Origin: Crossaster papposus
Lineage: Eukaryota; Echinodermata; Asteroidea; Velatida; Solasteridae
Reading direction: 5' to 3'
DNA length: 64,000 nucleotides
Assembly (NCBI GenBank): GCA_037893245.1
Contig: JBAIAA010000025.1
Location: forward strand, 1,116,001-1,180,000
Program-made: the position numbers and the translations under genes
Shown: positions 1-13,140 of the stretch, in pieces
Layout of the letters: each line of letters begins with the position of its first letter
Position numbering within the stretch: position 1 is the stretch's first letter
Notes under the pieces: model-generated
Databases searched by the model: none
Told to the model about the DNA's origin: nothing
Seen by the model: the letters and a program-made list of their open reading frames with translations, nothing else

Positions 1-947
1 ATAGATTGTGTACACGTTTTTCTTTAGACTATTGCCGTTGACACTTTAGTAAATCTGATCGACTTGAGACTTGGCACACACAAAAGACCACCACATACAT
101 ATTAAAAGTAATTTTAGACACTCGAAACAGCTCTGTGTTTGTCCACAAACACATGTCTAGTTTTTTTTTTTGTTTTTTTCTCCTTCAGACTCTTCTCCAT
201 AGGGTTTGTACACGTTTTTTGTTCTGGCATAGCACTTTGGCACTTTGGTAAATCCGATCGACTTGAGACTTGACATACACTTAGACCACCACCCACAGAT
301 GATCCTAGAAGAAATTTGTCACGATTACGTCATTCGTGGTCACGTGACGTCACGTTAAAGGTACAATTTTTTCCCATAGGATTTGTACACGTTTTTATTC
401 AGAATATTAAATTTGACACTTCTGTACATCCAATTGACTTGAGACTTAGCACAGACCTCGAACACCATCCCCAGTAGGGCCAAGAAGAAAATCGTCATGA
501 TGACGTCATCAGGGGTCATGTGACATCACATTAAAGGTGCAGTTTTTAAGACCCTCTATCTCTAGAAATACAGGTCCGATTGTGGTCAAACTTGGTATTC
601 ATGTATTCCAGGATGAGTTATATACGAAATTAGGATGACGTAATTATGACGTCATTGTTGGTCATGTGACGTCACATTAAAGGTGTAGTTTTTGGGACCC
701 TTTATCTCTGAAAGTACATGTCCGATTGGGGTCAAACTTGGTACATACAGGTATTCTGGGATGTGTTATGGACGAAATGTAGGTGACGTCATGATGACAA
801 CATTGTGGAACATGTGAAGTCGCCTTTAAGGAGCAGTTTTTGATGATGTCGTGAAGACGTCACTGTGTGATTTGTATATGAAATGTTGTGTTTTGTGACC
901 TTTAAGCCATAATTATGGTGGCCTTGTAGCGACTACACAGAGTGTGA
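1..947. repeat. TGACGTCA-rich satellite array
   Basis: Degenerate tandem units of two interleaved kinds. One contains 'ccataggatttgtacacg' and 'gacttggcacacac'; the other contains 'ctctatctctggaagtac' and 'ggtcaaacttggta'. Each ends in a block with one or more TGACGTCA palindromes followed by 'cattaaaggt'. No coding capacity is visible. The block from about 130 resembles those beginning at 13141 and 19447 but is more diverged. Confidence 0.85.
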
Positions 948-2365
948 ATATTGACATCAATATTTGCAACAAATGTTACAATTTTTCCCAAAGTCGTCAA
1001 TATTGACGTCAAATGTTATGACTTTCCCCAAAAAGTTGCTAATATTGACGTCAATATTGACGTCAAATTTCACGACTTTCTCCAAAGTAGCGAATATTGA
1101 CATTAATATTGACGTCAATATTGACGTCAATATTGACGTCAAATTTTAAGAGTTTCTCCGAAAGTCGCAAATATTTACGTCAAATTTGACGTCGATATTC
1201 GCAACAAATTTTACGACTTGCTCCCAAAGTCTTGAATATCGTCGTAAATATTGACGTCAAATTTTATAACTTTCCCCAAAAGTTGCGAATATTGACGTCA
1301 ATATTGACGTCAAATTTCACGACTTTCCCCAAAGTCGCGAATATTGACGTCAATATTGACGTCAAATTTCAAGAGTTTCCCAAAAAGTCGCGAATATTGA
1401 CGTCAAATTTGACGTCGATATTCGCAACAAATTTCACGACTTGCCTCCAAAATCTTGAATATCTACGTAAATAGATAAATGTCCGATTGGGGTCAAACTT
1501 GGTACATACAGGTATTCTGAGATGTGTTATAGACGAAATGTAGGTGACGTCATGATGACAACATTGTGGAACATGTGACGTCGCCTTTAAGGAGCAGTTT
1601 TTGATGATGTCGTGATGACGTCACCGTGTGATTTGTATATGAAATGTTGTGTTTTGTGACCTTTAAGCCATAATTATGGTGGCCTTGGAGGGACTACACA
1701 GAGTGTGAATATTGACATCAATATTTGCAACAAATGTTACGACTTTTTCCAAAGTCGCGAATATTGACGTCAATATTGACGTCAAATGTTATGACTTTCC
1801 CCTAAAAGTTGCTAATATTGACGTCAATATTGACGTCAAATGTTATGACTTTCCCCCAAAAGTTGCTAATATTGACGTCAATATTGACGTCAAATTTCAC
1901 GACTTTCTCCAAAGTCGCGAATATTGACATCAATATTGACACCAATATTGACATCAATATTGACGTCAAATTTTAAGAGTTTCTCCGAAAGTCGCGAATA
2001 TTTACGTCAAATTTGACGTCGATATTCGCAACAAATTTTACGACTTGCTCCCAAAGTCTTGAATATCGTCGTATTGACGTCAAATTTCACGACTTTCCCC
2101 AAGGTCGCGAACATTGACATCAATATTGACGTCAAATTTCAAGAGTTTCCCAAAAAGTTGCAAATATTGACGTCAAATTTGACGGCGATATTCGCGACTT
2201 TCCCCAAAGTCGCGAATATTGACGTCAATATTGACGTCAAATTTCAAGAGTTTCCCAAAAAGTCGCGAATATTGACGTCAAATTTGACGTCGATATTCGC
2301 AACAAATTTCACGACTTAATTGCCTCAAAAATCTTGAATATCTACGTAAATATTGACATCAAATT
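948..2365. repeat. 12-bp palindromic satellite (AATATTGACGTC), block 1
   Basis: Runs of AATATTGACGTC alternate with spacers such as 'aaatttcacgactttcccc' and 'aaagtcgcg'. Both AATATT and GACGTC are palindromes, so the array reads almost the same on either strand. Open frames on both strands (repeating N-I-D-V or T-S-I-L) are by-products of the 12-bp period and are not genes. About 1490-1700 is interrupted by ordinary satellite sequence. Confidence 0.9.
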
Positions 2366-3640
2366 TCACGACCGGTCATACATTTTGACCTGATTTTTTT
2401 TCCAGCAAGCTAGGTTTTTGTTGTCGGTTATTATGCGCACGCGCAGAATAATTGGGCGTTTGTACTTGCAAACATCATGCGACCGCATGCACTGGTACTT
2501 ATGCACGATGAACATTGTAGGATTTTTGTTGATTTCAATCGTTTCTCGCAGTGTGCATAGTATCCCTAACTTAAGGTTCATCTGTGAACAAATTTAAAAG
2601 AAGCTAATTTCAACTGATTTGGGTAGGAATGGGTATGGACAACTACCAACAAAAAGGAAGGAGGGATAGGGGTTGGTTATTTTTTTTATTAGAGGTCAAA
2701 GTTCATTGACCCCTGCCCAAATCATTAAAAATTATATTTTAGCAACAAAATATGGTATATAGATGATCTTGGTGTCAAAATGCACAGAATTACAATAGAA
2801 GATGACATCAAATAATTATTGACCCTTGGGACCAAATCCTGACCTCCGAAAATGAGGTCAAAGGTCACAAAACAATTTTATTACTAAAATGTCATATTTA
2901 TAGCAACAAAATATGTGACCGGCTCTGCAATAAAGGGTATTAAGTCGCCCTGTGCACTATCATGTAATGGACCACTCAAGGTTGAGAGGATAAACATTTC
3001 ATCAAAATGTGATTTACATTTTTTGCCATTAATGACATCTTTAACACCAATATTTTAAGGTTTCATTCAAAGGAATGTTGATTTTGATGTTTAAAGTGGA
3101 ATACACGCCCATTTTGTGTTTATCGTTCTGTTGTTCTACAACAAAGCCGGCTTTTTCAAAGCCTGTTTTTTCAGTTGTGTAATTTGAACTGCAAGGAAGT
3201 AATCAAAAGCAAACATGTTATATCTCCAGAACGGGAGTAGCTATGGAGCTCTATTATATACTAACTGGAAGCTTACGCTGTAGGCATTCTAACCATGTAT
3301 ATAACTCAATTTCATTATTTTGCACCATAATACCCATTTTTGCAGAGCGGGTCACATATAGTATATAGATGATATTGGTGTCAAAATGCACAGGATTATG
3401 AAAGAAGATGACATAGAATAACTACTGGCCCCTTACAGAAAAAGGTCAAAGGTCAAAAATAGACGTATTACTAAAATGTCATATTAGTAAAATAACAGGA
3501 AAATTACCATGAACAAAAACAAATCTAAGAGGCTAATTTCAACTTATTGTGGCGGGTATGGGGGTTATTATTTATTCCAAGAGCAAAGAAGGAGGGGAAA
3601 TTCCCTTTCTGAGGGTCAAAGGTCTTTGACCCTGCATTAA
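2366..3640. repeat. Dispersed repeat with GGTCAAAGGTCA motifs, no gene
   Basis: Mixed low-copy sequence with two or three imperfect units of about 200 bp containing 'atatagatgat...ttggtgtcaaaatgc' and 'aggtcaaaggtca'. The same stretch recurs at 21584-22240, where the element at 2914-3356 is absent. No convincing ORF. Confidence 0.7.
2914..3356. mobile_element. Non-autonomous DNA transposon, TGTGACC TIR, TA target site
   Basis: It starts TGTGACCGGCTCTGCA and ends TGCAGAGCGGGTCACA, so the termini are inverted repeats. The paralogous sequence near 21920 is uninterrupted (caaaatatagtatatag), which defines the insertion. The duplication can be read as TA (mariner-like) or ATAT. There is no transposase ORF. 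A second element with related ends lies at 39549-39965. Confidence 0.8.
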
Positions 3641-4080
3641 AACATTATAAATTGTATCTCAGCAGCAGTATGTTTTTCATAGGTCTAAGGTACAATTTTC
3701 CCCATAGGATTTGTACACGGTTTTTTTCAACTAATATATCTTTGGCACTTGTGTAAATCCAATCGACTTCAGACTTGGCACACACATAGACCACCTCACA
3801 CACATATTGAAAGTAAGACAATCGAAACAGCTCTGTGTTTGTCCACAAACACATATCTAGTTTTTTTTTCTTTTTCTTTTCCTCTTTCAGACTTTTTCCC
3901 ATAGGATTTGTACACGTTTTTTCTGGCATAGCACTTCGACACTTTGGTAAATCCGATCGACTTGATACTTGGCATACATTTAGACAACCACCCAAGGACG
4001 GTCCTAGAAGAAATTCGTCGCGATTACGTCATTCAAGATCACGTGACGTCATGTTAAAGGTAAAATTTTCCCCATAGGTT
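3641..4080. repeat. TGACGTCA satellite units
   Basis: Same two unit types as at 1-947, including one copy of the 20-mer TGTGTTTGTCCACAAACACA near 3834. It joins directly to the tandem duplication that begins at 4081. Confidence 0.8.
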
Positions 4081-5092
4081 TTGTACACGTTTTTCTTCAG
4101 ACTATTGATTTTGACACTTTGGTAAATCCGACCAACTTTAAACTTTGCATACACTTAGACCACCACCCACAGATGATCCTAGAAGAAATTCGGCACGATT
4201 GCGTCATTCAAGGTCACGTGACGTGACGTTAAAGGTGCAATTTTATTCCCCATAGGGTTTGTACACGTTTTTCTTTAGACTATTGACTTTGACACTTTCG
4301 TAAATTTGATCGACTTCAGACTTAGCACATACCTCGACCACCATCCCCAGGAGGGCCAAGGGAAAAATCGTAATAATGACGTCATCGTGGGTCATGTGAC
4401 GTCACATTAAAGGTTCAGTTTTAAGGACCCTCTATCTCTAGAAGTACATTTCCGATTGGGGTCAAACTTGGTATGCAAATATTCCAGGATGTGTTACAGA
4501 CGAAAATTAAGATGACATCATGATGACATCATCGGGTATCATGTGACGTCACATTAAAGGTTCAATTTTCCCCATAGGATTTGTACACGTTTTTTTCAAC
4601 TAATATATCTTTGACACTTGTGTAAATCCAATCGACTTCAGACTTGGCACACACATAGACCCCTACACACACAGCTTTACCTTACATACGCACTGTGGAC
4701 ATTCCTTTGTATTCGTGTAGTTAACAAACTTTGACTAAATACTCATTTTTCTCGCTTCCCCAAAACAAATTTACCCTCAAATTAGGATTATGGGCCTCTC
4801 AGCTGTCCCTTCTATCTTTTCTATATATAACCCTAACCCGTTTTTCCTCTAGCGCTCTTTTTCGGAAACTGAAAAACGGATTGTGGACGTGTGCAAGTCC
4901 ACACACCGTAACCTCTTCCCGCATCGTGTGGACCTATATTGTTCGGAGGTCCACAGTGCGTATGCAAGACTAACTCATATTGAAAGTAACGTTAGACAAT
5001 CGAAACAGCTCTGTGTTTGTCCACAAACACATGTCTAGTTTTTCTTTTTAGCTGTTTCGGCATTTCAGCCGAAACAGCTATTGTATTCGTTC

Positions 5093-5138
<46 letters not shown>

Positions 5139-7823
5139 CTCCTTCAGACTCTTCTCCATAGGGTTTGTACACGTTTTTTGTTCGGACAATACACTTTGGC
5201 ACTTTGGTAAATCCGATCGACTTGAGACTTGGCCTACTCTTAGACCACCACCCACAGATGATCCTAGAAGAAATTTGTCACGATTACGTCATTCGTGGTC
5301 ACGTGACGTCACGTTAAAGGTGCAATTTTTCCCCATAGGATTTGTACACGTTTTTCTTCAGAATATTGAATTTGACACTTCGGTGAATCCGATCGACTTG
5401 AGACTTAAGACACACCTCGACCACCATCCCCAGAGGGGCCAGAAGAAAAATCGCCATGATGACGTCATCGTGGGTCATTTGACGTCACATTAAAGGTGCA
5501 GTTTATAAGACCCTCTATCTCTGGAAGTAAAGGTCTGATTGGGGTCAAACTTGGTATGCAAGTATTCCAGGATGTGTTATAGACAAAAATTAAGATGACG
5601 TCATGACGACGTCATCATGGGCCATGTGACGTCACATTAAAGGTTCAGTTTTCCCTATAGGTTTTTGTACACGTTTTTCGTCAGACTATTGAATTTGACA
5701 CTTTGGTAAATCCAATCGACTCGAGACTTAGTACACACCTCGACCACCATCTCTATGAGGGCCACAAGGATAATCGTCATGATGACGTCATCGTGGGTCA
5801 GGTGACGTCACTTTAAAAGTGTAGTTTTTAAGACCCTCTATCTCTGGAAGTAAAGGTCTGATTGGGGTCAAACTTGGTATGCAAGTATTCCAGGATGTGT
5901 TATAGACGAAAATTAAGATGACGTCATGACGACGTCATCATGGGCCATGTGACGTCACATTAAAGGTTTAGTTTTCCCTATAGGTTTTGTACACGTTTTT
6001 CGTCAGACTATTGAATTTGACACTTTGGTAAATCCAATCGACTCGAGACTTAGTACACACCTCGACCACCATCTCTATGAGGGCCACAAGGATAATCGTC
6101 ATGATGACGTCATCGTGGGTCAGGTGACGTCACTTTAAAGGTGTAGTTTTTAAGACCCTCTATCTCTGGAAGTAAAGGTCTGATTGGGGTCAAACTTGGT
6201 ATGCAAGTATTCCAGGATGTGTTATAGACGGAAATTAAGATGACGTCATGACGACGTCATCGTGGGCCATGTGACGTCACGTTAAAGGTGCAGTTTTTCC
6301 CATAGGATTTGTACACGTTTTTTGCAACCAAGATATATTTGGCACTTTGGTAAATCCGATCGACTTCAGATTTGGTACACACATAGACCACCACTCACAT
6401 ATTCAAAGTCATTTTTAGACAAGCGAAACAGCTCTGTGTTTGTCCACAAACACATTTCTAGTTTTTTTTCTTTTTCTCCTTCAGACTTTTTCCCATAGGG
6501 TTTGTACACGTTTTTTGTTCGGACAATACACTTTGACACTTTGGTAAATGCGATCGACTTGAAACTTGGCATACACTTAGACCACCACCCACAGATGATC
6601 CTAGAAGAAATTTGTCACGATTACGCCATTTGTGGTCACGTGACGTCACGTTAAAGGTTCAATTTTTCCCCATAGGGTTTGTACACGTTTTTCTTCAGAC
6701 TATTGACTTTAATACTTTGGTAAATGCGATTGACTTGAAACTTAGCACACACCTCGACCACCATCCCCAGGAGGTCCAAGAGAAAAATCGTGATGATGAC
6801 GTCATCGTGGGTCATGTGACGTCAAATTAAAGGTGCAGTTTTTGGGACCCTCTATCTCTGAAAGTACATGTCCGATTGGGGACAAACTTGATATGCAAGT
6901 ATCCTGAGATGTGTTATAGACGAAAATTAAGATGACATGAAGATGACGTCATCGGGTGTCATGTGACGTCACATTAAAGGTGCAATTTTTCCCCATAGGG
7001 TTTGTACACGTTTTTCCTCAGACTATTGATTTTGACACTTTGGTAAATCCCATCGACTCGAGACTTAGTACACACCTCGATCACCATCCATAGGAGTGCC
7101 ACAAGGAAAATCGTCATGATGACGTCATCGTGGGTCATGTGACGTCACTTTAAAGGTGTAGTTTGTAATACCCTCTATCTCTGGAAGTAAAGGTCTGATT
7201 GGGGTCAATCTTGGTATGCAAGTATTCCAGGATGTGTTATAGACGAAAATTAAGATGACGTCATGATGACGTCATCGTGGGTCATGTGACGTCACATTTA
7301 AGGTGTAGTTTTTAAGACCCTCTATCTCTGGAAGTACAAGTCCGATTGGGGTCAAACTTGGCATGCAAGTATTCAAGTGTGTGTTATAGACACAAATTAA
7401 AATAACATCATGATGACGTCATCGTTGGTCATGTGACGTCTCCTTAAAGGTGTAGTTTTCCCCAAAGGATTTGTACACGTTTTTTCCAACCAATATATCT
7501 TTGGCACCTGGGTAAATAAGATTGACTACAGATTTGCGACACACTTAGACCACCACCCACTTATTACAAAACAAATTAGACACCCGAAACAGCTCTGTGT
7601 TTGTCCACAAACACATTTCTAGTTCTTTTTCAGACTATTTCCCATAGGATTTGTACACGTTTTTTCTGACATAGCACTTTGACACTTTGGTAAATCCGAT
7701 CGAGTTGAAACTTGGCATATATTTAGACAACCACCCAAGGACGGTCCTAGAAGAAATTCGTCGCGATTACGTCATTCAAGGTCACGTGACTTCGCGTTAA
7801 AGGTGAAATTTTTCCCATAGGTT
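4081..7823. repeat. 3.74-kb tandem duplication, copy 1
   Basis: Satellite composite of about 18-20 units, nearly identical to 7824-11570. The offset is 3743 bp at the left and 3747 bp after a short difference near 4670. It contains a long poly-T tract (from about 5098), a CGAAACAGCT-type hairpin at 5050-5079, and repeated 'ctctatctctggaagtaaaggtctg' units about 300 bp apart. ORFs here come from the poly-T tract or unit periodicity. Confidence 0.9.
5050..5079. repeat. Recurrent hairpin AGCTGTTTCGG...CCGAAACAGCT (first of seven)
   Basis: Perfect 12-bp inverted repeat with a 6-base loop, placed between the 20-mer TGTGTTTGTCCACAAACACA and a poly-T tract. Other copies: 8797-8826, 12219-12247, 15739-15768, 16707-16735, 17478-17507, 17547-17575. 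The innermost pair changes from C-G (GGC...GCC copies) to T-A (GGT...ACC copies) while the stem is kept. One copy (15739) has a T in the left arm, giving a G-T pair. Confidence 0.8.
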
Positions 7824-8839
7824 TTGTACACGTTTTTCTTCAGACTATTGATTTTGACACTTTGGTAAATCCGACCAACTTTAAACTTTGCATACACTTA
7901 GACCACCACCCACAGATGATCCTAGAAGAAATTCGGCACGATTGCGTCATTCAAGGTCACGTGACGTGACGTTAAAGGTGCAATTTTATTCCCCATAGGG
8001 TTTGTACACGTTTTTCTTTAGACTATTGACTTTGACACTTTCGTAAATTTGATCGACTTCAGACTTAGCACATACCTCGACCACCATCCCCAGGAGGGCC
8101 AAGGGAAAAATCGTAATAATGACGTCATCGTGGGTCATGTGACGTCACATTAAAGGTTCAGTTTTAAGGACCCTCTATCTCTAGAAGTACATTTCCGATT
8201 GGGGTCAAACTTGGTATGCAAATATTCCAGGATGTGTTACAGACGAAAATTAAGATGACATCATGATGACATCATCGGGTATCATGTGACGTCACATTAA
8301 AGGTTCAATTTTCCCCATAGGATTTGTACACGTTTTTTTCAACTAATATATCTTTGACACTTGTGTAAATCCAATCGACTTCAGACTTGGCACACACATA
8401 GACCCCTACACACACATGCACACATACCTTACATACGCACTGTGGACATTCCTTTGTATTCGTGTAGTTAACAAACTTTGACTAAATACTCATTTTTCTC
8501 GCTTCCCCAAAACAAATTTACCCTCAAATTAGGATTATGGGCCTCTCAGCTGTCCCTTCTATCTTTTCTATATATAACCCTAACCCGTTTTTCCTCTAGC
8601 GCTCTTTTTCGGAAACTGAAAAACGGATTGTGGACGTGTGCAAGTCCACACACCGTAACCTCTTCCCGCATCGTGTGGACCTATATTGTTCGGAGGTCCA
8701 CAGTGCGTATGCAAGACTAACTCATATTGAAAGTAACGTTAGACAATCGAAACAGCTCTGTGTTTGTCCACAAACACATGTCTAGTTTTTCTTTTTAGCT
8801 GTTTCGGCATTTCAGCCGAAACAGCTATTGTATTCGTTC

Positions 8840-8885
<46 letters not shown>

Positions 8886-11570
8886 CTCCTTCAGACTCTT
8901 CTCCATAGGGTTTGTACACGTTTTTTGTTCGGACAATACACTTTGGCACTTTGGTAAATCCGATCGACTTGAGACTTGGCCTACTCTTAGACCACCACCC
9001 ACAGATGATCCTAGAAGAAATTTGTCACGATTACGTCATTCGTGGTCACGTGACGTCACGTTAAAGGTGCAATTTTTCCCCATAGGATTTGTACACGTTT
9101 TTCTTCAGAATATTGAATTTGACACTTCGGTGAATCCGATCGACTTGAGACTTAAGACACACCTCGACCACCATCCCCAGAGGGGCCAGAAGAAAAATCG
9201 CCATGATGACGTCATCGTGGGTCATTTGACGTCACATTAAAGGTGCAGTTTATAAGACCCTCTATCTCTGGAAGTAAAGGTCTGATTGGGGTCAAACTTG
9301 GTATGCAAGTATTCCAGGATGTGTTATAGACAAAAATTAAGATGACGTCATGACGACGTCATCATGGGCCATGTGACGTCACATTAAAGGTTCAGTTTTC
9401 CCTATAGGTTTTTGTACACGTTTTTCGTCAGACTATTGAATTTGACACTTTGGTAAATCCAATCGACTCGAGACTTAGTACACACCTCGACCACCATCTC
9501 TATGAGGGCCACAAGGATAATCGTCATGATGACGTCATCGTGGGTCAGGTGACGTCACTTTAAAAGTGTAGTTTTTAAGACCCTCTATCTCTGGAAGTAA
9601 AGGTCTGATTGGGGTCAAACTTGGTATGCAAGTATTCCAGGATGTGTTATAGACGAAAATTAAGATGACGTCATGACGACGTCATCATGGGCCATGTGAC
9701 GTCACATTAAAGGTTCAGTTTTCCCTATAGGTTTTGTACACGTTTTTCGTCAGACTATTGAATTTGACACTTTGGTAAATCCAATCGACTCGAGACTTAG
9801 TACACACCTCGACCACCATCTCTATGAGGGCCACAAGGATAATCGTCATGATGACGTCATCGTGGGTCAGGTGACGTCACTTTAAAGGTGTAGTTTTTAA
9901 GACCCTCTATCTCTGGAAGTAAAGGTCTGATTGGGGTCAAACTTGGTATGCAAGTATTCCAGGATGTGTTATAGACGGAAATTAAGATGACGTCATGACG
10001 ACGTCATCGTGGGCCATGTGACGTCACGTTAAAGGTGCAGTTTTTCCCATAGGATTTGTACACGTTTTTTGCAACCAAGATATATTTGGCACTTTGGTAA
10101 ATCCGATCGACTTCAGATTTGGTACACACATAGACCACCACTCACATATTCAAAGTCATTTTTAGACAAGCGAAACAGCTCTGTGTTTGTCCACAAACAC
10201 ATTTCTAGTTTTTTTTCTTTTTCTCCTTCAGACTTTTTCCCATAGGGTTTGTACACGTTTTTTGTTCGGACAATACACTTTGACACTTTGGTAAATGCGA
10301 TCGACTTGAAACTTGGCATACACTTAGACCACCACCCACAGATGATCCTAGAAGAAATTTGTCACGATTACGCCATTTGTGGTCACGTGACGTCACGTTA
10401 AAGGTTCAATTTTTCCCCATAGGGTTTGTACACGTTTTTCTTCAGACTATTGACTTTAATACTTTGGTAAATGCGATTGACTTGAAACTTAGCACACACC
10501 TCGACCACCATCCCCAGGAGGTCCAAGAGAAAAATCGTGATGATGACGTCATCGTGGGTCATGTGACGTCAAATTAAAGGTGCAGTTTTTGGGACCCTCT
10601 ATCTCTGAAAGTACATGTCCGATTGGGGACAAACTTGATATGCAAGTATCCTGAGATGTGTTATAGACGAAAATTAAGATGACATGAAGATGACGTCATC
10701 GGGTGTCATGTGACGTCACATTAAAGGTGCAATTTTTCCCCATAGGGTTTGTACACGTTTTTCCTCAGACTATTGATTTTGACACTTTGGTAAATCCCAT
10801 CGACTCGAGACTTAGTACACACCTCGATCACCATCCATAGGAGTGCCACAAGGAAAATCGTCATGATGACGTCATCGTGGGTCATGTGACGTCACTTTAA
10901 AGGTGTAGTTTGTAATACCCTCTATCTCTGGAAGTAAAGGTCTGATTGGGGTCAATCTTGGTATGCAAGTATTCCAGGATGTGTTATAGACGAAAATTAA
11001 GATGACGTCATGATGACGTCATCGTGGGTCATGTGACGTCACATTTAAGGTGTAGTTTTTAAGACCCTCTATCTCTGGAAGTACAAGTCCGATTGGGGTC
11101 AATCTTGGCATGCAAGTATTCAAGTGTGTGTTATAGACACAAATTAAAATAACATCATGATGACGTCATCGTTGGTCATGTGACGTCTCCTTAAAGGTGT
11201 AGTTTTCCCCAAAGGATTTGTACACGTTTTTTCCAACCAATATATCTTTGGCACCTGGGTAAATAAGATTGACTACAGATTTGCGACACACTTAGACCAC
11301 CACCCACTTATTACAAAACAAATTAGACACCCGAAACAGCTCTGTGTTTGTCCACAAACACATTTCTAGTTCTTTTTCAGACTATTTCCCATAGGATTTG
11401 TACACGTTTTTTCTGACATAGCACTTTGACACTTTGGTAAATCCGATCGAGTTGAAACTTGGCATATATTTAGACAACCACCCAAGGACGGTCCTAGAAG
11501 AAATTCGTCGCGATTACGTCATTCAAGGTCACGTGACTTCGCGTTAAAGGTGAAATTTTTCCCATAGGTT
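7824..11570. repeat. 3.74-kb tandem duplication, copy 2
   Basis: Second copy of the segment at 4081-7823. It differs by a few substitutions and a four-base length change around 8415-8425. The sequence after 11571 starts a third copy but diverges within about 50 bases. The duplication is recent, or it is an assembly duplication. Confidence 0.9.
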
Positions 11571-13140
11571 TTGTACACGTTTTTCTTCAGACTATTGATT
11601 TTGACACTTTGGTAAATCCGACCGACTTGAAACTTGGCATACACTTAGAACACCAGCCCCAGATGTTTCTGAAAGAAATTCGGCGCGATTGCGTCATTCA
11701 AGGTCACGTGTCGTGACGTTAAAGGTCCATTTTTTTTTCCCATAGGATTTGTACACGTTTTTCTTTAGACTATTGACTTTGACACTTTCGTAAATTTGAT
11801 CGACTTCAGACTTAGCGCATACCTCGACCACCATCCCCAGGAAGGCCAAGGGAAAAATCGTAATAATGACGTCATCGTGGGTCATGTGACGTCACATTAA
11901 AGGACCCTCTATCTCTAGAAGTACATGTCCGATTGGGGTCAAACTTGGTATGCAAGTATTCCAGGATGTGTTACAGACGAAAATTAAGATGACATCATGA
12001 TGACATCATCGGGTATCATGTGACGTCACATTAAAGGTTCAATTTTCCCCATAGGATTTGTACACGTTTTTTTCAACCAATTTATCTTTGGCACTAAATT
12101 CGATCGACTTTAGACATGGCACACACTTAGACCACCACACAAATATTGAAAGGCATTTTAGACATGCGAAACAGCTCTGTGTTTGTCCACAAACACATTT
12201 CTAGTTTTTTTTTTTTTTAGCTGTTTCGGTTTTTCACCGAAACAGCTTTTGTTTTCGTTAAAGTTTTTTTTTTTCTTTTTTTTTTCCCTTTTTTTTTTTT
12301 TTTCCACTTTCAGTGTTTTTACCCATAGGATTTACACACGTTTGTTCTGCCAATACACTTTGGCACTTTGGTAAATCCAATTGACTTGAGACTTGGTATA
12401 CACTTAGACCTCCACCCACAGATGGTCCTAGAAGAAATTTGGCTCGATTGCGTCATTCAAGGTCACGTGACGTCACGTTAAAGGTTTAATTTTCCCCATA
12501 GGTTTTGTACACGTTTTTCTTCAGACTATTGACTTTGGCACTTCGGTAAATCCGACCGACTTGAAACTTAGCATACACTTAGAACACCACCCCCAGATGT
12601 TTCTGAAAGAAAGTTGGCACGATTGCATCATTCAAGGTCACGGGGCGTCACGTTAAAGTTTCTATTTTTTCCCCATAGGTTTTGTACACGTTTTTCTTCA
12701 GACTATTGACTTTGACACTTTAGTAAATCCGACCGACTTGAAACTTGGCATACCCTTAGAACATCACTCATATATGGTTCTGGAAGAAATTCGGCACGAT
12801 TGCGTCATTCAAGGTCACGTGACGGCACGTTAAAGGTTCAATTTTTCCCCCATAGGTTTTGTACACGTTTTTCTTTAGACTATTGACTTTGACACTTTAG
12901 TAAATCCGATCGACTTGAGACTTGGCACACACTTAGATCACCATCCACAGACGGTCCTAGAGGAAATTCGGCACGATTACGTCATTCAAGGTCACGGGGC
13001 GTCATGTTAAAGGTTCAATTTTCCACCATAGGTTTTGTACACGTTTTTCTTTAGACTATTGACTTTGACACTTTAGTAAATCTGATCGACTTAAGACTTG
13101 GCACACACAAAAGATCATCACACACATATTGAAAGACACT
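11571..13140. repeat. TGACGTCA satellite units
   Basis: Seven to eight units of the 'ccataggttttgtacacg' type, averaging about 175-185 bp, with poly-T tracts near 12200-12300 and one hairpin at 12219-12247. No gene. Confidence 0.8.

Noticed and set aside
964-2319. ORFs of N-I-D-V / T-S-I-L repeats on both strands (also at 13974-15069 and 20271-20732)
   Set aside because: They follow from the 12-bp period of AATATTGACGTC, which lacks stops in several frames. No start context, domain or codon signal.
948-2365. CRISPR-like array
   Set aside because: Repeats are palindromic 12-mers without regular unique spacers, in a eukaryotic satellite. No cas genes.
5050-5150. Hairpin followed by poly-T, resembling a bacterial intrinsic terminator
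   Set aside because: The window is eukaryotic and the cassette is a satellite repeat with no upstream gene.
5017-5493. 158-codon ORF with a poly-Phe stretch (and its duplicate at 8764)
   Set aside because: It runs through a poly-T tract and two satellite units; the minus strand gives a poly-Lys ORF. Both are low-complexity artefacts.
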